DNA from: Tessaracoccus lapidicaptus
Lineage (GTDB): Bacteria > Actinomycetota > Actinomycetes > Propionibacteriales > Propionibacteriaceae
NCBI RefSeq assembly: GCF_001693815.1
Contig: NZ_MBQD01000021.1
Location: forward strand, 1-64,000
DNA length: 64,000 bases
Direction: 5' to 3'
Part shown: in pieces, positions 9,301 to 18,680 of the stretch
How the letters are laid out: each line of letters begins with the position of its first letter
Position numbering within the stretch: the first letter of the stretch is position 1
Position numbers and translations under genes: made by a program
Notes under the pieces: model-generated
What the model was told of the DNA's origin: nothing
Database searches by the model: none
What the model saw: only the letters and a program-made list of their open reading frames with translations

Positions 9301-9783
9301 GGCGACGGCCTTGACGAACACGGGGAAGCCGATCTCGTGGGCCGCCGCGATGAGCACGTCCGGGTCGGTCGACGGCGGGCACGAGTCGAGCGTCGGAACG
9401 CCCGCCTTGCGCGCGACCTCGAGCGCGCGGACCTTGTTGCCCGCCAGCGACAGGACGTCGGCGGAGGGTCCGATGAAGGTGATGCCGTTCTCGGCGCACG
9501 CGGCCGCGAGGTGCGGGTTCTCGGAGAGGAACCCGTAGCCCGGGTAGATCGCGTCGGAGCCCGACTCCTTGGCGGCCCGGATGATCTCGTCGATGTCCAG
9601 GTAGGCGCGGACCGGGTGCCCCTCCTCGCCGATGAGGTAGGACTCCTGCGCCTTGATCCGGTGGTCCGCGTTGCGGTCCTCGTAGGCGAACACCGCGACT
9701 GTCCGGTAGCCGAGCTCGTACGCGGCGCGGAACGCGCGGACGGCGATCTCGCCTCGGTTTGCGACCAATACCTTCTGGAACAT
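6382..9783 (-). CDS. pyc: Pyruvate carboxylase
   Basis: A full-length 1133-residue biotin enzyme. Residues 1-455 are biotin carboxylase (start MFQKVLVANRGEIAVR, glycine-rich GGGGRGMR loop, FIEMNPRIQVEHT). The carboxyltransferase barrel follows at about 530-810 (TTYRDAHQSLLATR, then HLHTHDT). A tether domain and a C-terminal carrier domain come last, with the biotin lysine at Lys1097 in EAMKMEA. It carboxylates pyruvate to oxaloacetate and feeds the Wood-Werkman cycle with the transcarboxylase at 40730-44439. The frame opens 20 codons earlier, but the family start is at 9783. Confidence 0.96.
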   Translation of the reverse strand: MFQKVLVANRGEIAVRAFRAAYELGYRTVAVFAYEDRNADHRIKAQESYLIGEEGHPVRAYLDIDEIIRAAKESGSDAIYPGYGFLSENPHLAAACAENGITFIGPSADVLSLAGNKVRALEVARKAGVPTLDSCPPSTDPDVLIAAAHEIGFPVFVKAVAGGGGRGMRRVDDPAKLSEELGAAMREAEAAFGDPTVFIEQAVAAPRHIEVQILADTHGNIVHLFERDCSIQRRHQKVVEIAPAPHISQELRDALTSDAIKFAKAIDYTCAGTVEFLVETEGERAGRHVFIEMNPRIQVEHTVTEEITDVDLVQAQMRIASGLSLEEIGVRQEELEIRGAALQCRITTEDPMNSFRPDTGLITAYRSASGAGIRLDGGTTGTGVEISPHFDSLLVKLTARGRDFGMAVARARRALAEFRVRGVATNIPFLRAVLDDPDFAAGGVTTSFIDERPYLLHARTPADRATKLLRHLAEVTVNRPHGEAPTTLDPQVKLPGADLSAPAPDGSRQRLLALGAEGFARELRAATAVGITDTTYRDAHQSLLATRVRTRDLAAVAPVQARLLPRMLSVECWGGATYDVALRFLGEDPWERLATLREAMPNQNLQMLLRGRNTVGYTPYPTEVTRAFVEEAAATGIDIFRIFDALNDVEQMRPAIDAVRETPSVAEVALCYTSNLLDPAEKIYTLDYYLRLAERIVEAGAHIIAIKDMAGLLRPEAARRLVSSLRERFDLPVHLHTHDTTGGQLATLMAAIDAGVDAVDVANSAMSSTTSQPPMSALVAALDQTERQSELDPQAVLDLEPYWEAVRKMYRPFESGLPAPTGRVYSHEIPGGQLSNLRQQAIALGLGEKFEAIEDMYEAADKILGRPTKVTPSSKVVGDLALHLVAVGADPAEFEADPQKFDIPDSVIGFLNGELGEPAGGWPEPFRSRAIEGRRTPARVTQVAEEDLSLLAEPGRTRQETLNRLLFPGPTKDFEQQREDFGDISVLPTVPYLYGMERGREYAITLEKGVTLLAGIEAISEPDKRGKRSVMCLLNGQIRPVRVRDLSIKSEVAAAERADTGNKGHVAAPFSGAVTPTVGVGTTVAVGEQVATIEAMKMEAAINAPVAGVVSRVVLPGTTQLEGGDLVLVIDPA

Positions 9784-9879
9784 GGGCGCCAGACTACCGG
9801 CCGTGCCTCGCGGCGGCGCCACGCTTCCACCGGCCATCCGCACCCCTTGACGCCCGCAGAGGCGTGTGCGGGGACGACG

Positions 9880-9911
9880 ACGGGCCGGGGGCGCTCAGTC
9901 CCCCGGCCCGT
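9880..9911 (-). terminator. Hairpin terminator after the purine permease
   Basis: A perfect 12-bp stem (9880-9891 with 9900-9911) and 8-nt loop, immediately downstream of the permease stop on the minus strand. There is no U-tract, as is common in actinobacteria. Confidence 0.65.
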
Positions 9912-9924
9912 CCGTCGCGTCAGG

Positions 9925-11472
9925 TCAGCTGATGAGGCCGAGCAGCGCGCCCTGGATGAAGTAGATGACGAACAGCGCCGCCACCACGTACATGAGCGGG
10001 TGCACCTGCTTCGCGTGCCCCTTGACCATCTTGATGAAGACGTAGGCCAGGAAACCGGCGCCGATGCCCGTGGTGATCGAGTACGAGAACGGCATCAGGA
10101 TGATGGTGAGGAAGGCGGGGATGCCGACCTCGGGATCGGTCCAGTCCACGTCCACGACCTGGGCGATCATCAGGAAGCCCACGAACACCAGGACCGGGGC
10201 CGCCGCCTCGGACGGCACCATGTTGATCAGCGGCGACAGGAAGATCGCCAGCAGGAAGGCCGCGCCCGTGACGACGGAGGCCAGGCCCGTGCGCGCGCCC
10301 TCGCCGACGCCGGCCGTCGACTCGATGTAGCAGGTGTTCGACGACACCGACCCGAGGCCACCGGCGGCGGCCGCGACCGAGTCGACGAGCAGGATCTCGG
10401 TGGTGCGCGGCGGCATGCCGTGGGCGTCGAGCAGCCCGCCCTCGCTGCCGACGGCGACGACGGTGCCCATGGTGTCGAAGAAGTCCGCGAGCAGCAGCGA
10501 GAACACCAGCACGGCCAGGGCCAGGAAGTTGGTGAACGAGAACTGGCCGTCGGGGAAGAACGCGCCGATCATGTCGACCCGGCCGATGAGGCCCAGGTCG
10601 GGCAGCGCGGCGAAGTCCGTCAGCTGGGGCACGTTGAGCGACCAGCCCGTGGGGTTGACGCCGTCGGCGGTGAACTGCGGGCCGACCTTGGCGATCGCCT
10701 CGACGATGACGGCAGCGACCGTGGCGACGAGGATGGAGATGAGCATGGCGCCCTTGACCCGCAGCACGTACAGCGCGATGAGGACGACGATGCCGAGGAA
10801 GAAGATCGCGATGGGCCAGCCCATGAGGGAGCCGTTGATGCCGAGCTCGACCGGCGGGGCGCCCGCGGGCTTACGGACGATGCCTGCGTTGATGAGGCCG
10901 ACGAACGCGATGAACAGACCGATGCCGACGGAGATCGCGGTGCGCAGCGTCTTGGGGATGGCGCGGAACACCGCTGTCCGGAACCCGGTGAGCACCAGGA
11001 CGAAGATGATGATGCCCTCCCACACCACGAGGCCCATGGCCTGCGGCCAGGTCATCTGCGGGGCGAGGACGTAGGCCACCAGGGCGTTGAGGCCGAGGCC
11101 GGCGGCTAGACCCATGGGGAACCGCCCGATGACGCCCATCGCGAGCGTCAACAGGCCCGCCACGAGCGCCGTGGCCGCCGCGACCATGCCGATCGACTGG
11201 CCGACCGCGGCATCGTTGACGACCGTCATGGCGGCGTCGCTGAACTTCGGCTGCCCGGAGATCAGGTTGCCGTCGCGGTCGACGGCGGTGCCGATGATGA
11301 GGGGGTTGAGCGCGATGATGTACGCCATCGCGAAGAACGTCACCAGGCCGCCGCGGATCTCCCGGCTGAGAGTGGAGTGGCGCTTGGTGATCTCGAAGTA
11401 GCCATCGAGCCCGGACCGCTGACGCTCCGACTCGGGATGCAGCTTTGCTGCCTTGGGAGTATTGGTAACCAC
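9925..11472 (-). CDS. NCS2-family purine permease (AzgA/PbuG-like)
   Basis: A 515-residue polytopic membrane protein with about 12-13 hydrophobic segments. The N-terminal signature TFFAMAYIIALNPLI and the later DFFDTMGTVVAVGS are hallmarks of the AzgA-like hypoxanthine/guanine permeases. It probably imports adenine, hypoxanthine or guanine by proton symport. The start is GTG at 11472. A TACGAT box (11481-11486) sits eight bases upstream with no Shine-Dalgarno sequence, so the mRNA is probably leaderless. Substrate preference cannot be read from the sequence. Confidence 0.9.
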   Translation of the reverse strand: MVTNTPKAAKLHPESERQRSGLDGYFEITKRHSTLSREIRGGLVTFFAMAYIIALNPLIIGTAVDRDGNLISGQPKFSDAAMTVVNDAAVGQSIGMVAAATALVAGLLTLAMGVIGRFPMGLAAGLGLNALVAYVLAPQMTWPQAMGLVVWEGIIIFVLVLTGFRTAVFRAIPKTLRTAISVGIGLFIAFVGLINAGIVRKPAGAPPVELGINGSLMGWPIAIFFLGIVVLIALYVLRVKGAMLISILVATVAAVIVEAIAKVGPQFTADGVNPTGWSLNVPQLTDFAALPDLGLIGRVDMIGAFFPDGQFSFTNFLALAVLVFSLLLADFFDTMGTVVAVGSEGGLLDAHGMPPRTTEILLVDSVAAAAGGLGSVSSNTCYIESTAGVGEGARTGLASVVTGAAFLLAIFLSPLINMVPSEAAAPVLVFVGFLMIAQVVDVDWTDPEVGIPAFLTIILMPFSYSITTGIGAGFLAYVFIKMVKGHAKQVHPLMYVVAALFVIYFIQGALLGLIS

Positions 11473-11539
11473 GGACGGCTATCGTACGGCCCCCGGAGTG
11501 GCGGGTCGACGCGGGTCCACCTGGCCCGCGTCCGCCCCG

Positions 11540-12310
11540 TCAGTCGAAGAGCGTCTGGTCGATGCCGATGGTGTCGAACGCCGGCTCCGGGAGCTCCTTC
11601 GCCCGCTCGGCCGCGACGACATCCGAGTGTCCGCCACAGCCGTGCTCGAGCGAGACGACGTGGGCGTCCCACGGCGAGTACTGGTTGGTGCAGGCGCCGA
11701 ACAGCGTCCCCAACGACCCCCGCAGCGCCACGAAGTACCCGCACGTCATGCAGGGGGCCGGCGCCTCCTTGGAGCCCTCGTCGTTCGGCCCGGGCGGGCC
11801 GGCGAGCCACCGCTCGGCCGCCTCGTCGCGCCCGTAGCGGCTGAGCACGCGCGGCCGGCCGAGACCCAGCTCGGCCACGGTGGTGCGCAGCTGGACCCAG
11901 TCCGCGTTGTCGGCGTCCACCGGGAGGTCGGTGGCCGCGAATCCCGGCTCGAGGCGCGGGTCGTTGTCCGGGGTGGCCATGAGCATGCCGGGCGCGATGT
12001 CGCCGGGGCCGATCCGGTCCTCCCAGGGGACCCAGGCGGGGGCGAGCAGCGCGTCCGGGCGCGGGAGGAGCACCGCCTCGTTGACCGTGGGCGCCTTGGC
12101 GCGAGCGGCGCGCACGAGCGTGACCGCCCAGTACCAGTCGCTGTAGCCGGGAACGAGGCTGGCGAACGAGTGGGTCACCACCCGCTCGCCGTCCTCCGCG
12201 ATGACACCCAGATGCTCGCCGACGGCGTCGTCACCGCCGGCCTCGACGGCCGCGGCTCGCGCGAGGTCGACGGCGGCGGCCGTCACAGCGTCCAGCTTGA
12301 GTTTGGCCAT
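11540..12310 (-). CDS. DUF3027 family protein
   Basis: A 256-residue actinobacterial protein of unknown function. Residues 1-110 carry the recognisable DUF3027 core (HSFASLVPGYSDWYWAVTLVRAARA, then EAVLLPRPDALLAPAWVPW). The C-terminal part has a CMTCGY pair of cysteines, a further cysteine in GACTNQYSPWD, and an HGCGGHSD motif, so it may bind zinc. It starts one base after the stop of the upstream cold-shock gene. That pairing is conserved in many actinobacteria and suggests a joint role. Confidence 0.85.
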   Translation of the reverse strand: MAKLKLDAVTAAAVDLARAAAVEAGGDDAVGEHLGVIAEDGERVVTHSFASLVPGYSDWYWAVTLVRAARAKAPTVNEAVLLPRPDALLAPAWVPWEDRIGPGDIAPGMLMATPDNDPRLEPGFAATDLPVDADNADWVQLRTTVAELGLGRPRVLSRYGRDEAAERWLAGPPGPNDEGSKEAPAPCMTCGYFVALRGSLGTLFGACTNQYSPWDAHVVSLEHGCGGHSDVVAAERAKELPEPAFDTIGIDQTLFD

Positions 12311-12694
12311 CTACAGCTCCAGTTCGTCGGCCACACGGCGCAGCAGCTCGGCGATCCGGCCTGCGTGCTTGCTGTCGGGGTGCCGACGGTGGCGGTAGTC
12401 GTTGCCGATGCCGTCGAGCATCTTGATGAGGTCCTCGACGATGACGGCCATCTGCTCGGGATTCTTCCGGGCGGCCTTGGACAGCGACGGCGGGGTCTCC
12501 ACGATGCGCAGGCTCAGCGCCTGCTCGCCCTTACGGCCCTCGATGACGCCGAACTCGACCCGCTGACCCGCCTTGAGGGCGGGCACGCCTGCGGGGAGCG
12601 CGTTGGAGCGCACGTAGACATCGCCGCCGTCGTCCTTGGTGATGAAACCAAAGCCCTTCTCAGCGTCGAAGAATCGCACTTTACCGGTAGGCAC
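12311..12694 (-). CDS. Cold-shock domain protein with C-terminal extension
   Basis: A 127-residue protein. Residues 1-66 are a cold-shock domain with the RNA-binding motif KGFGFIT and the opening PTGKVRFFDAEKG. The second RNP motif is changed to DVYVRSNAL rather than the usual VFVHFS. About 60 further residues are helical and charged and are absent from canonical CspA. It is expected to bind single-stranded nucleic acid. The gene directly abuts the DUF3027 gene, so both belong to one transcript. Confidence 0.88.
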   Translation of the reverse strand: MPTGKVRFFDAEKGFGFITKDDGGDVYVRSNALPAGVPALKAGQRVEFGVIEGRKGEQALSLRIVETPPSLSKAARKNPEQMAVIVEDLIKMLDGIGNDYRHRRHPDSKHAGRIAELLRRVADELEL

Positions 12695-12732
12695 GTCGCC
12701 CTCACTTGCACTAGTAGCCAGTCAGAACGTGC

Positions 12733-12762
12733 AGTCTATCGGCTCGCGAGCGTCGGCCCCAA
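12733..12762 (-). promoter_or_regulatory. Possible promoter of the cold-shock/DUF3027 operon
   Basis: On the minus strand TTGGGG (12757-12762) and TAGACT (12733-12738) are separated by 18 bp, 39 bp upstream of the start codon. The -10 is good and the -35 is weak. Confidence 0.4.
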
Positions 12763-12770
12763 TAATGCGC

Positions 12771-13535
12771 TCAGGTCGACGGCGTGATGCCGCGGAAGTA
12801 GTCGGCGTGCGCGAGCCCCGAGGCGGCCGCCTCGTCGATGACGATCACGGCGCGGGGGTGGAACTGGAGGATGGAGGCGGGACACACGGCGGCCACGGGC
12901 CCCTCGATCATCGCCGCGACGGCGGCGGCCTTGCGCTCCCCCGTCGCGACCAGGATCGCGGCGCGTGACTCCATGATGGTGCCGAGGCCCTGCGTGACGC
13001 AGTACGTCGGGACGGCGTCGGGCGAGGTGAAGAAGCGGGCGTTGTCGGCCCGCGTCTGGGGCGTCAGGGTCTTGACGCGCGTGCGGGAGGAGAAGGAGGA
13101 GAAGGGCTCGTTGAAGCCCAGGTGTCCGTTGCTGCCGATGCCGAGGATCTGCACGTCCACGCCACCGACCGCGGCGATGGCCTCGTCGTAGGCGTCGGCG
13201 GCGGCCTGCAGGTCGGGCGCGGTGCCGTCTGGGACCCGCACCCGGGCGGGGTCCATGCGCAGGGGTTCGACGACGGTGCGCGTGATCACGCTGCGGTAGC
13301 TCTCCGGGTGGGCGGGATCGAGGCCTGCGTACTCGTCGAGCGCGAACCCGAGCCCGTGGGAGACGTCGAGGGTGCCGGCGGCGACGCGTCGCGCCAGTTC
13401 GGCGTAGAGCCGCAGCGGCGACGAGCCGGTGGCCAGGCCCAGCACCGGCGTCGGGATGCCGGCGAGATACTGGGCCACCCGGTCGGCCGCGACCTCCCCC
13501 ACGCGCTCCGCGTCCCTGCAGATCACCACGTCCAT
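12771..13535 (-). CDS. nagB: Glucosamine-6-phosphate deaminase
   Basis: A 254-residue member of the NagB/RpiA fold. The phosphate-binding LGLATGSSPLRLY, the ALDEYAGL segment and the catalytic loop GIGSNGHLGFNEP are all intact. It converts glucosamine-6-phosphate to fructose-6-phosphate and ammonia, completing the pathway started by NagA (2398-3543). The genes are not clustered, which is unusual but not rare. The start at 13535 (MDVVICRDAERV) matches the family. The gene is divergent from the proline-rich membrane protein across about 150 bp. Confidence 0.95.
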   Translation of the reverse strand: MDVVICRDAERVGEVAADRVAQYLAGIPTPVLGLATGSSPLRLYAELARRVAAGTLDVSHGLGFALDEYAGLDPAHPESYRSVITRTVVEPLRMDPARVRVPDGTAPDLQAAADAYDEAIAAVGGVDVQILGIGSNGHLGFNEPFSSFSSRTRVKTLTPQTRADNARFFTSPDAVPTYCVTQGLGTIMESRAAILVATGERKAAAVAAMIEGPVAAVCPASILQFHPRAVIVIDEAAASGLAHADYFRGITPST

Positions 13536-13686
13536 GCGTCACTCCATCTCGTCACCGGCCCATGCCTGAGGTCGAGCCTAGGCCGCAGTGATCAGTCACC
13601 GTCCATTCGCGCGCACTTCCGCGCGCACAGAGTGAGCGGATGCGCACTGTCGTCGCGCGGATCGCGGGCCCGACTAGCATGGCCCC

Positions 13687-14454
13687 ATGGCGAGCTGGCG
13701 GGACGGCGCGGAGTACGCGCCCATGGAACGACCCGACGGGTTCGCCACGCCGACCGCTGCGCCGCTCTCCGCGGCGGAGCCGTGGCGGGCGCCCACCCCT
13801 GGCCCCCTGGCCGCTCCCGAGGACTTCGACGCCCCCGAGTCCGCCCCGCTGTCCTCGGTGTCGGTCCGCGCGGAGTCGACACGGGACCCCCGCGACCCCA
13901 TCACGACGGTCGCCGCGGCCCTCGCGCCGGCGGGCGCTCCGCGCGTCGACCGCGATCCCAGGGAGCCGATCGTCACGTCGGCTCCGCGTATCCCCGGCCC
14001 GGACTGGAACAGCGATGCCGGCGCGCAACTGCCCCCGCCCACCGGCCTGCCGCTGCACCGGGTGCCCCCGCCCGCGGTGCCCGCGCCGCCCCCACCGGCC
14101 GCGGCGCCCGGCTTCCCGCCGCCGTCCATGCCGCAGCGGGCGGCCGGCCCCCAGCGGGCGGCGGCGCCCGCCTCGGGGGCCCAGCGGCAACTCGCCCTGG
14201 TGGCGGGCGCACTCAGCTTCCTCGGCTTCCTCGTGCCGTCCATCGCCCCGTTCGTGCTCGTCGGCGCCGGCGCCCTCGGCCTGCGGACGACCGCCCTCAC
14301 GGGCCGCGCCGGGTCGTGGGCGCTCGGGATGGGGCTGGCGACGGTCGCGGTGCGATTCGTCACCGGCAGCCTCGGCGAGCCCTCCGTCCTTGCGACGCTG
14401 GCCGCGCTGGGCTTCACCTTCGCCTTCGTCGTCGGCGGCCTCCGCCGGCGCTGA
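13687..14454 (+). CDS. Proline-rich cytosolic domain with C-terminal membrane segments
   Basis: A 255-residue protein of low complexity. Residues 1-175 are Pro/Ala-rich and disordered-looking, with two related DPRDPI and DPREPI motifs. Two or three membrane segments fill about 178-250 (LALVAGALSFLGFLVPSIAPFVLVGAGALGL split by short loops). Such proteins are common in actinobacteria and often called DUF4190-like; I do not claim a family. A TAGCAT box (13675-13680) six bases before ATG suggests a leaderless transcript. Confidence 0.65.
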   Translation: MASWRDGAEYAPMERPDGFATPTAAPLSAAEPWRAPTPGPLAAPEDFDAPESAPLSSVSVRAESTRDPRDPITTVAAALAPAGAPRVDRDPREPIVTSAPRIPGPDWNSDAGAQLPPPTGLPLHRVPPPAVPAPPPPAAAPGFPPPSMPQRAAGPQRAAAPASGAQRQLALVAGALSFLGFLVPSIAPFVLVGAGALGLRTTALTGRAGSWALGMGLATVAVRFVTGSLGEPSVLATLAALGFTFAFVVGGLRRR

Positions 14455-14460
14455 CCGGGG

Positions 14461-14982
14461 TCAGCGCAGCGCGTCGCCCACCGGCACGGTCGATTCCTCC
14501 ACCACTCCGAGATCGAGCGGGTCACCGCCCTCCCACGCCGCCAACGCAGCCAACTCGGCGGGCCACGTCAGGGGCGGCAGGTCACGGAGCCGGAACCACC
14601 CCGTCGCGACGTGCCGCGAGCGCTCCGCGACGGTGAGGCCGGAGGTCTCGGGCTCGAACCGCGGCGTGCGCACCAGGAAGATGGTCTCGTGCTGGAGCAG
14701 GATGCGGTCGGAGTAGCCACGCAGCAGCAGTCTCGTGGCGACAGGCCCCTCCAGCGCGTCCGGGTCGACCGAAAGTCCGGTCTCCTCCACGAGCTCCCGC
14801 GCGGCGGCGGCGCGCAGCGGCTCGGCCTCGTCGACGCCGCCGCCCGGCAGCTGCCAGAACCTCGACCCGGGGATCCCCGGGTCCGTGTCGCCCTGGAGCA
14901 GCACCTCGTCGCCGGCCAGCACGATGGTCCGGGCGGCGGCTCGGCGCCGGATCGGCCGGTCAGTGCTGGACGCGGCGGGCAT
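14461..14982 (-). CDS. Nudix hydrolase
   Basis: A 173-residue Nudix-fold protein. The Nudix box is complete (residues about 46-68: GGGVDEAEPLRAA, then ARELVEETGL), with the metal-binding REx2EE core. It should hydrolyse a nucleoside diphosphate linked to another moiety; the substrate is not predictable. The opening RRRAAARTIVLAGDEVLL is typical of the family. The start overlaps the 3' end of cutC by 23 bp, so the two are co-transcribed. It converges on the proline-rich protein gene. Confidence 0.88.
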   Translation of the reverse strand: MPAASSTDRPIRRRAAARTIVLAGDEVLLQGDTDPGIPGSRFWQLPGGGVDEAEPLRAAAARELVEETGLSVDPDALEGPVATRLLLRGYSDRILLQHETIFLVRTPRFEPETSGLTVAERSRHVATGWFRLRDLPPLTWPAELAALAAWEGGDPLDLGVVEESTVPVGDALR

Positions 14983-15670
14983 GCGCCACCTCGTCGTCGA
15001 TCAGATCCCGCCAGCTCGCCACGAGATCCGGATCCACGTAGGCCTTGAAGGAGCGGCCTGGGCGAGCCGAGCCGCCGATGTGGAAGGCCCGGACGCCCGC
15101 CCTGACGAGCCAGGGCACATGCTCCGGCGCGAGCCCGCCGCCCGCCATGATCAGCTGCGCCACGGCCTGGTCCGCCTTGGCCCGGCGCACGAGATCATCG
15201 AGGCCCTGCTCGACGCCGCGCGCCGAGCCGGCCGTCAGCACCTGGTCGAGCCGCGGGAGGGTCCGCACGGCGGCCCAAGCGCGATCCTGATCGAGACAGT
15301 GGTCGATCGCGCGGTGGAACGTCCACGGGTAGTCGCCCTCGCCGACCAGCTCGGTGACGGTCGCGGCGTCGACCGCGTTGGCTCCGTTGAGGAACCCCAG
15401 AACCACGCCGTCGGCGCCGACGTCGAGGTAGCTCGCGATGAGGCCCTTCAGGCGCGTCGCCTCGCCGCCGTCCGTGCCGAACCCGGCCCGCAGCCGCACC
15501 ATGGGGCGGATCTGGATCGACGTGGCACGCCGCACCTTCTCCACCGTTCGGGGCTCCGGCGAGAGCCCGTCGTCGTCCATGGTGCCGACGAGCTCGACAC
15601 GGTCCGCGCCGCCGGCCTCGGCGCGCTCGGCGTCGGCCGCGTGCAGGGCGATGACCTCCAGCAGACTCAT
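14960..15670 (-). CDS. cutC: CutC family protein
   Basis: A 236-residue TIM-barrel protein of the CutC family. The opening LLEVIALHAADAERAEAGGADRVEL is split here by many residues shared with CutC, and the internal IRPMVRLRAGFG and FHRAIDHC segments are diagnostic. The family was linked to copper tolerance in E. coli, but its biochemical function is unsettled. The frame is open to 15808; the start at 15670 fits the homologues. It overlaps the downstream Nudix gene. Confidence 0.87.
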   Translation of the reverse strand: MSLLEVIALHAADAERAEAGGADRVELVGTMDDDGLSPEPRTVEKVRRATSIQIRPMVRLRAGFGTDGGEATRLKGLIASYLDVGADGVVLGFLNGANAVDAATVTELVGEGDYPWTFHRAIDHCLDQDRAWAAVRTLPRLDQVLTAGSARGVEQGLDDLVRRAKADQAVAQLIMAGGGLAPEHVPWLVRAGVRAFHIGGSARPGRSFKAYVDPDLVASWRDLIDDEVAHARRVQH

Positions 15671-15746
15671 GTCCCCATCCTGCCAAGTGAGCGCACGGAG
15701 CGCGTGGAGGCGCGCAGCAGCGCTGCGCCGTCGGTAGCATGCGAGA

Positions 15747-16280
15747 GTGGTCGCCCCCGTCATCTCCGCCCCCGAACCCGCCGACGCCGAGGCGTGGTTC
15801 GACTTCATCGTGGCGCAGCAGGCCGAGACTTACGCCGGCATCGTGCCCGACGATTTCGTCGCCCGGCAGTCCGTGTATCGGCAGGAGTGGGTGCCCGGGT
15901 TGGCGGCGTCGTTCGCAGCGCCCGGCTCCGCGTGGCGCGTCGTGGCGAAGCTCGACGGGGCGATCGTCGGGGCCGCCTCCGTGGTGGACGGACCGCAGGA
16001 CTGGGAGATCGGTGCAGGGCTGGTCCCCGCCCCGGCCGGGCGCGAGCTGGAGCGGCTGTACGTGGCGCCGGAGTGGCACGGCCGCGGGCTGGGCGCTCAG
16101 CTGCTGGAGCTCGTCGACGACGGCCGGGACCTGTATCTCTGGCTCATCGACGGCAACGAACGGGCCCGGGCCTTCTACCGGCGCCGCGGGTTCGTGGATC
16201 TGCCCGAGTCGCTGCGGACGAGCGAGAGCTGGGGCGGCGTCGCGATGCACCGCATGGTGCGCCGCGCCCCCGTGGCCTGA
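15747..16280 (+). CDS. GNAT-family N-acetyltransferase
   Basis: A 177-residue GNAT acetyltransferase. Motif A is ELERLYVAPEWHGRGLGAQLL, containing the acetyl-CoA pyrophosphate loop R-G-L-G-A. It is followed by LWLIDGNERARAFYRRRGF, the usual motif B. The acceptor substrate is unknown. It starts with GTG at 15747, six bases after a TAGCAT box (15735-15740) and without a Shine-Dalgarno sequence. The gene is divergent from cutC and converges on groEL. Confidence 0.87.
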   Translation: MVAPVISAPEPADAEAWFDFIVAQQAETYAGIVPDDFVARQSVYRQEWVPGLAASFAAPGSAWRVVAKLDGAIVGAASVVDGPQDWEIGAGLVPAPAGRELERLYVAPEWHGRGLGAQLLELVDDGRDLYLWLIDGNERARAFYRRRGFVDLPESLRTSESWGGVAMHRMVRRAPVA

Positions 16281-16305
16281 CCCCCAGGCGGCCCTGGCAC
16301 GCCGA

Positions 16306-16333
16306 AGGGCGGCCCCCCATCGGGGACCGCCCT
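16306..16333 (-). terminator. groEL terminator
   Basis: A stem of about 11 bp with one mismatch and a short loop lies just downstream of the groEL stop on the minus strand. It may also stop the convergent GNAT transcript. Confidence 0.6.
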
Positions 16334-16358
16334 CCTGACGCGTGTGGCGCGGGGTGGC

Positions 16359-18038
<1,680 letters not shown>

Positions 18039-18098
18039 TCAGTTCCTGGGTGAACCGCGGTGCCCGCGACGGACGGCTTCAGCCTCACCGGTGGTTCG

Positions 18099-18125
18099 GT
18101 AGCACTCAAACGTTCCGAGTGCTAA
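18099..18125 (-). promoter_or_regulatory. CIRCE operator 1 (groEL-proximal)
   Basis: The 9-9-9 inverted repeat gTAGCACTC-N9-GAGTGCTAA has one base off the HrcA consensus. It covers the predicted transcription start of groEL. Confidence 0.9.
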
Positions 18126-18130
18126 CCCCA

Positions 18131-18159
18131 TTATTAGCACTCGACACAAGAGAGTGCAA
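18131..18159 (-). promoter_or_regulatory. groEL promoter embedded in CIRCE 2
   Basis: On the minus strand a -35 TTGCAC (18154-18159) and a -10 TAATAA (18131-18136) are 17 bp apart. The -35 and the spacer lie inside the second CIRCE, so HrcA binding would block RNA polymerase. Confidence 0.8.
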
Positions 18160-18160
18160 A
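18134..18160 (-). promoter_or_regulatory. CIRCE operator 2 (distal)
   Basis: TTAGCACTC-N9-GAGTGCAAA, one mismatch in the right arm. The two CIRCE elements are 8 bp apart. Confidence 0.88.
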
Positions 18161-18176
18161 GGGCCACCATGGATGC

Positions 18177-18665
18177 ATGACGCGCGCGACGCCACCCCCG
18201 CACGGGACCCCGGGCCGACTCCTGCGCGACATCGCCAACGTCGTCAACCTCTCCACGCCGCTGGGCCTGATCATCGCCGCGGCGACCCGGTCCCGCATCC
18301 GGCGGCGCGGCGGTCTGATCGTGGCCGACCGGGCCCGGCTGCCCCTGCGCAACGCCGCCGCCTTCACCGTCGGCTCGGTCGTCATCCTCCCCCACCGCGA
18401 CCTCGAGCGGGCCGAGTCCGGCAACCCGGCGCTGCTGGAGCACGAGGACGCGCACGCCTGGCAGTACGCCTACTGTCTAGGGCTGCCGTTCATCCCGCTG
18501 TACTTCGCGGCCCTCGCCTGGTCCGTGCTGAGGACCGGTGACCGGGCGAGCGCCAACCACTTCGAACGGCAGGCCGACCTCGCGAAGGGCGGCTATCCGG
18601 CCCACCCGATTCTTCCGGTGCGCGAGGGCATCCGGCGCCTCATGCGTGGGGAGGTGCGGCTGTGA
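18177..18665 (+). CDS. HExxH-motif protein, putative membrane-associated metalloprotease-like
   Basis: A 162-residue protein without an assigned family. Residues 86-98 contain an HExxH zinc motif (LEHEDAHAWQY: His89, Glu90, His93). A possible third ligand, Glu130, is in NHFERQAD. Two weakly hydrophobic stretches (about 21-36 and 101-118) could touch the membrane. The motif may be structural rather than catalytic. The gene is divergent from groEL, and its start is 17 bp from CIRCE 2, so it might share the heat-shock control region. Confidence 0.7.
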   Translation: MTRATPPPHGTPGRLLRDIANVVNLSTPLGLIIAAATRSRIRRRGGLIVADRARLPLRNAAAFTVGSVVILPHRDLERAESGNPALLEHEDAHAWQYAYCLGLPFIPLYFAALAWSVLRTGDRASANHFERQADLAKGGYPAHPILPVREGIRRLMRGEVRL

Positions 18666-18680
18666 CCGCGGCCCGCTGGC

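Noticed and set aside
6589-11109. A 1506-codon open frame on the + strand
   Set aside because: It is antisense to pyc and the purine permease. Its product is an Arg/Asp/Gly/Val-rich string without motifs, an effect of high GC at third codon positions.
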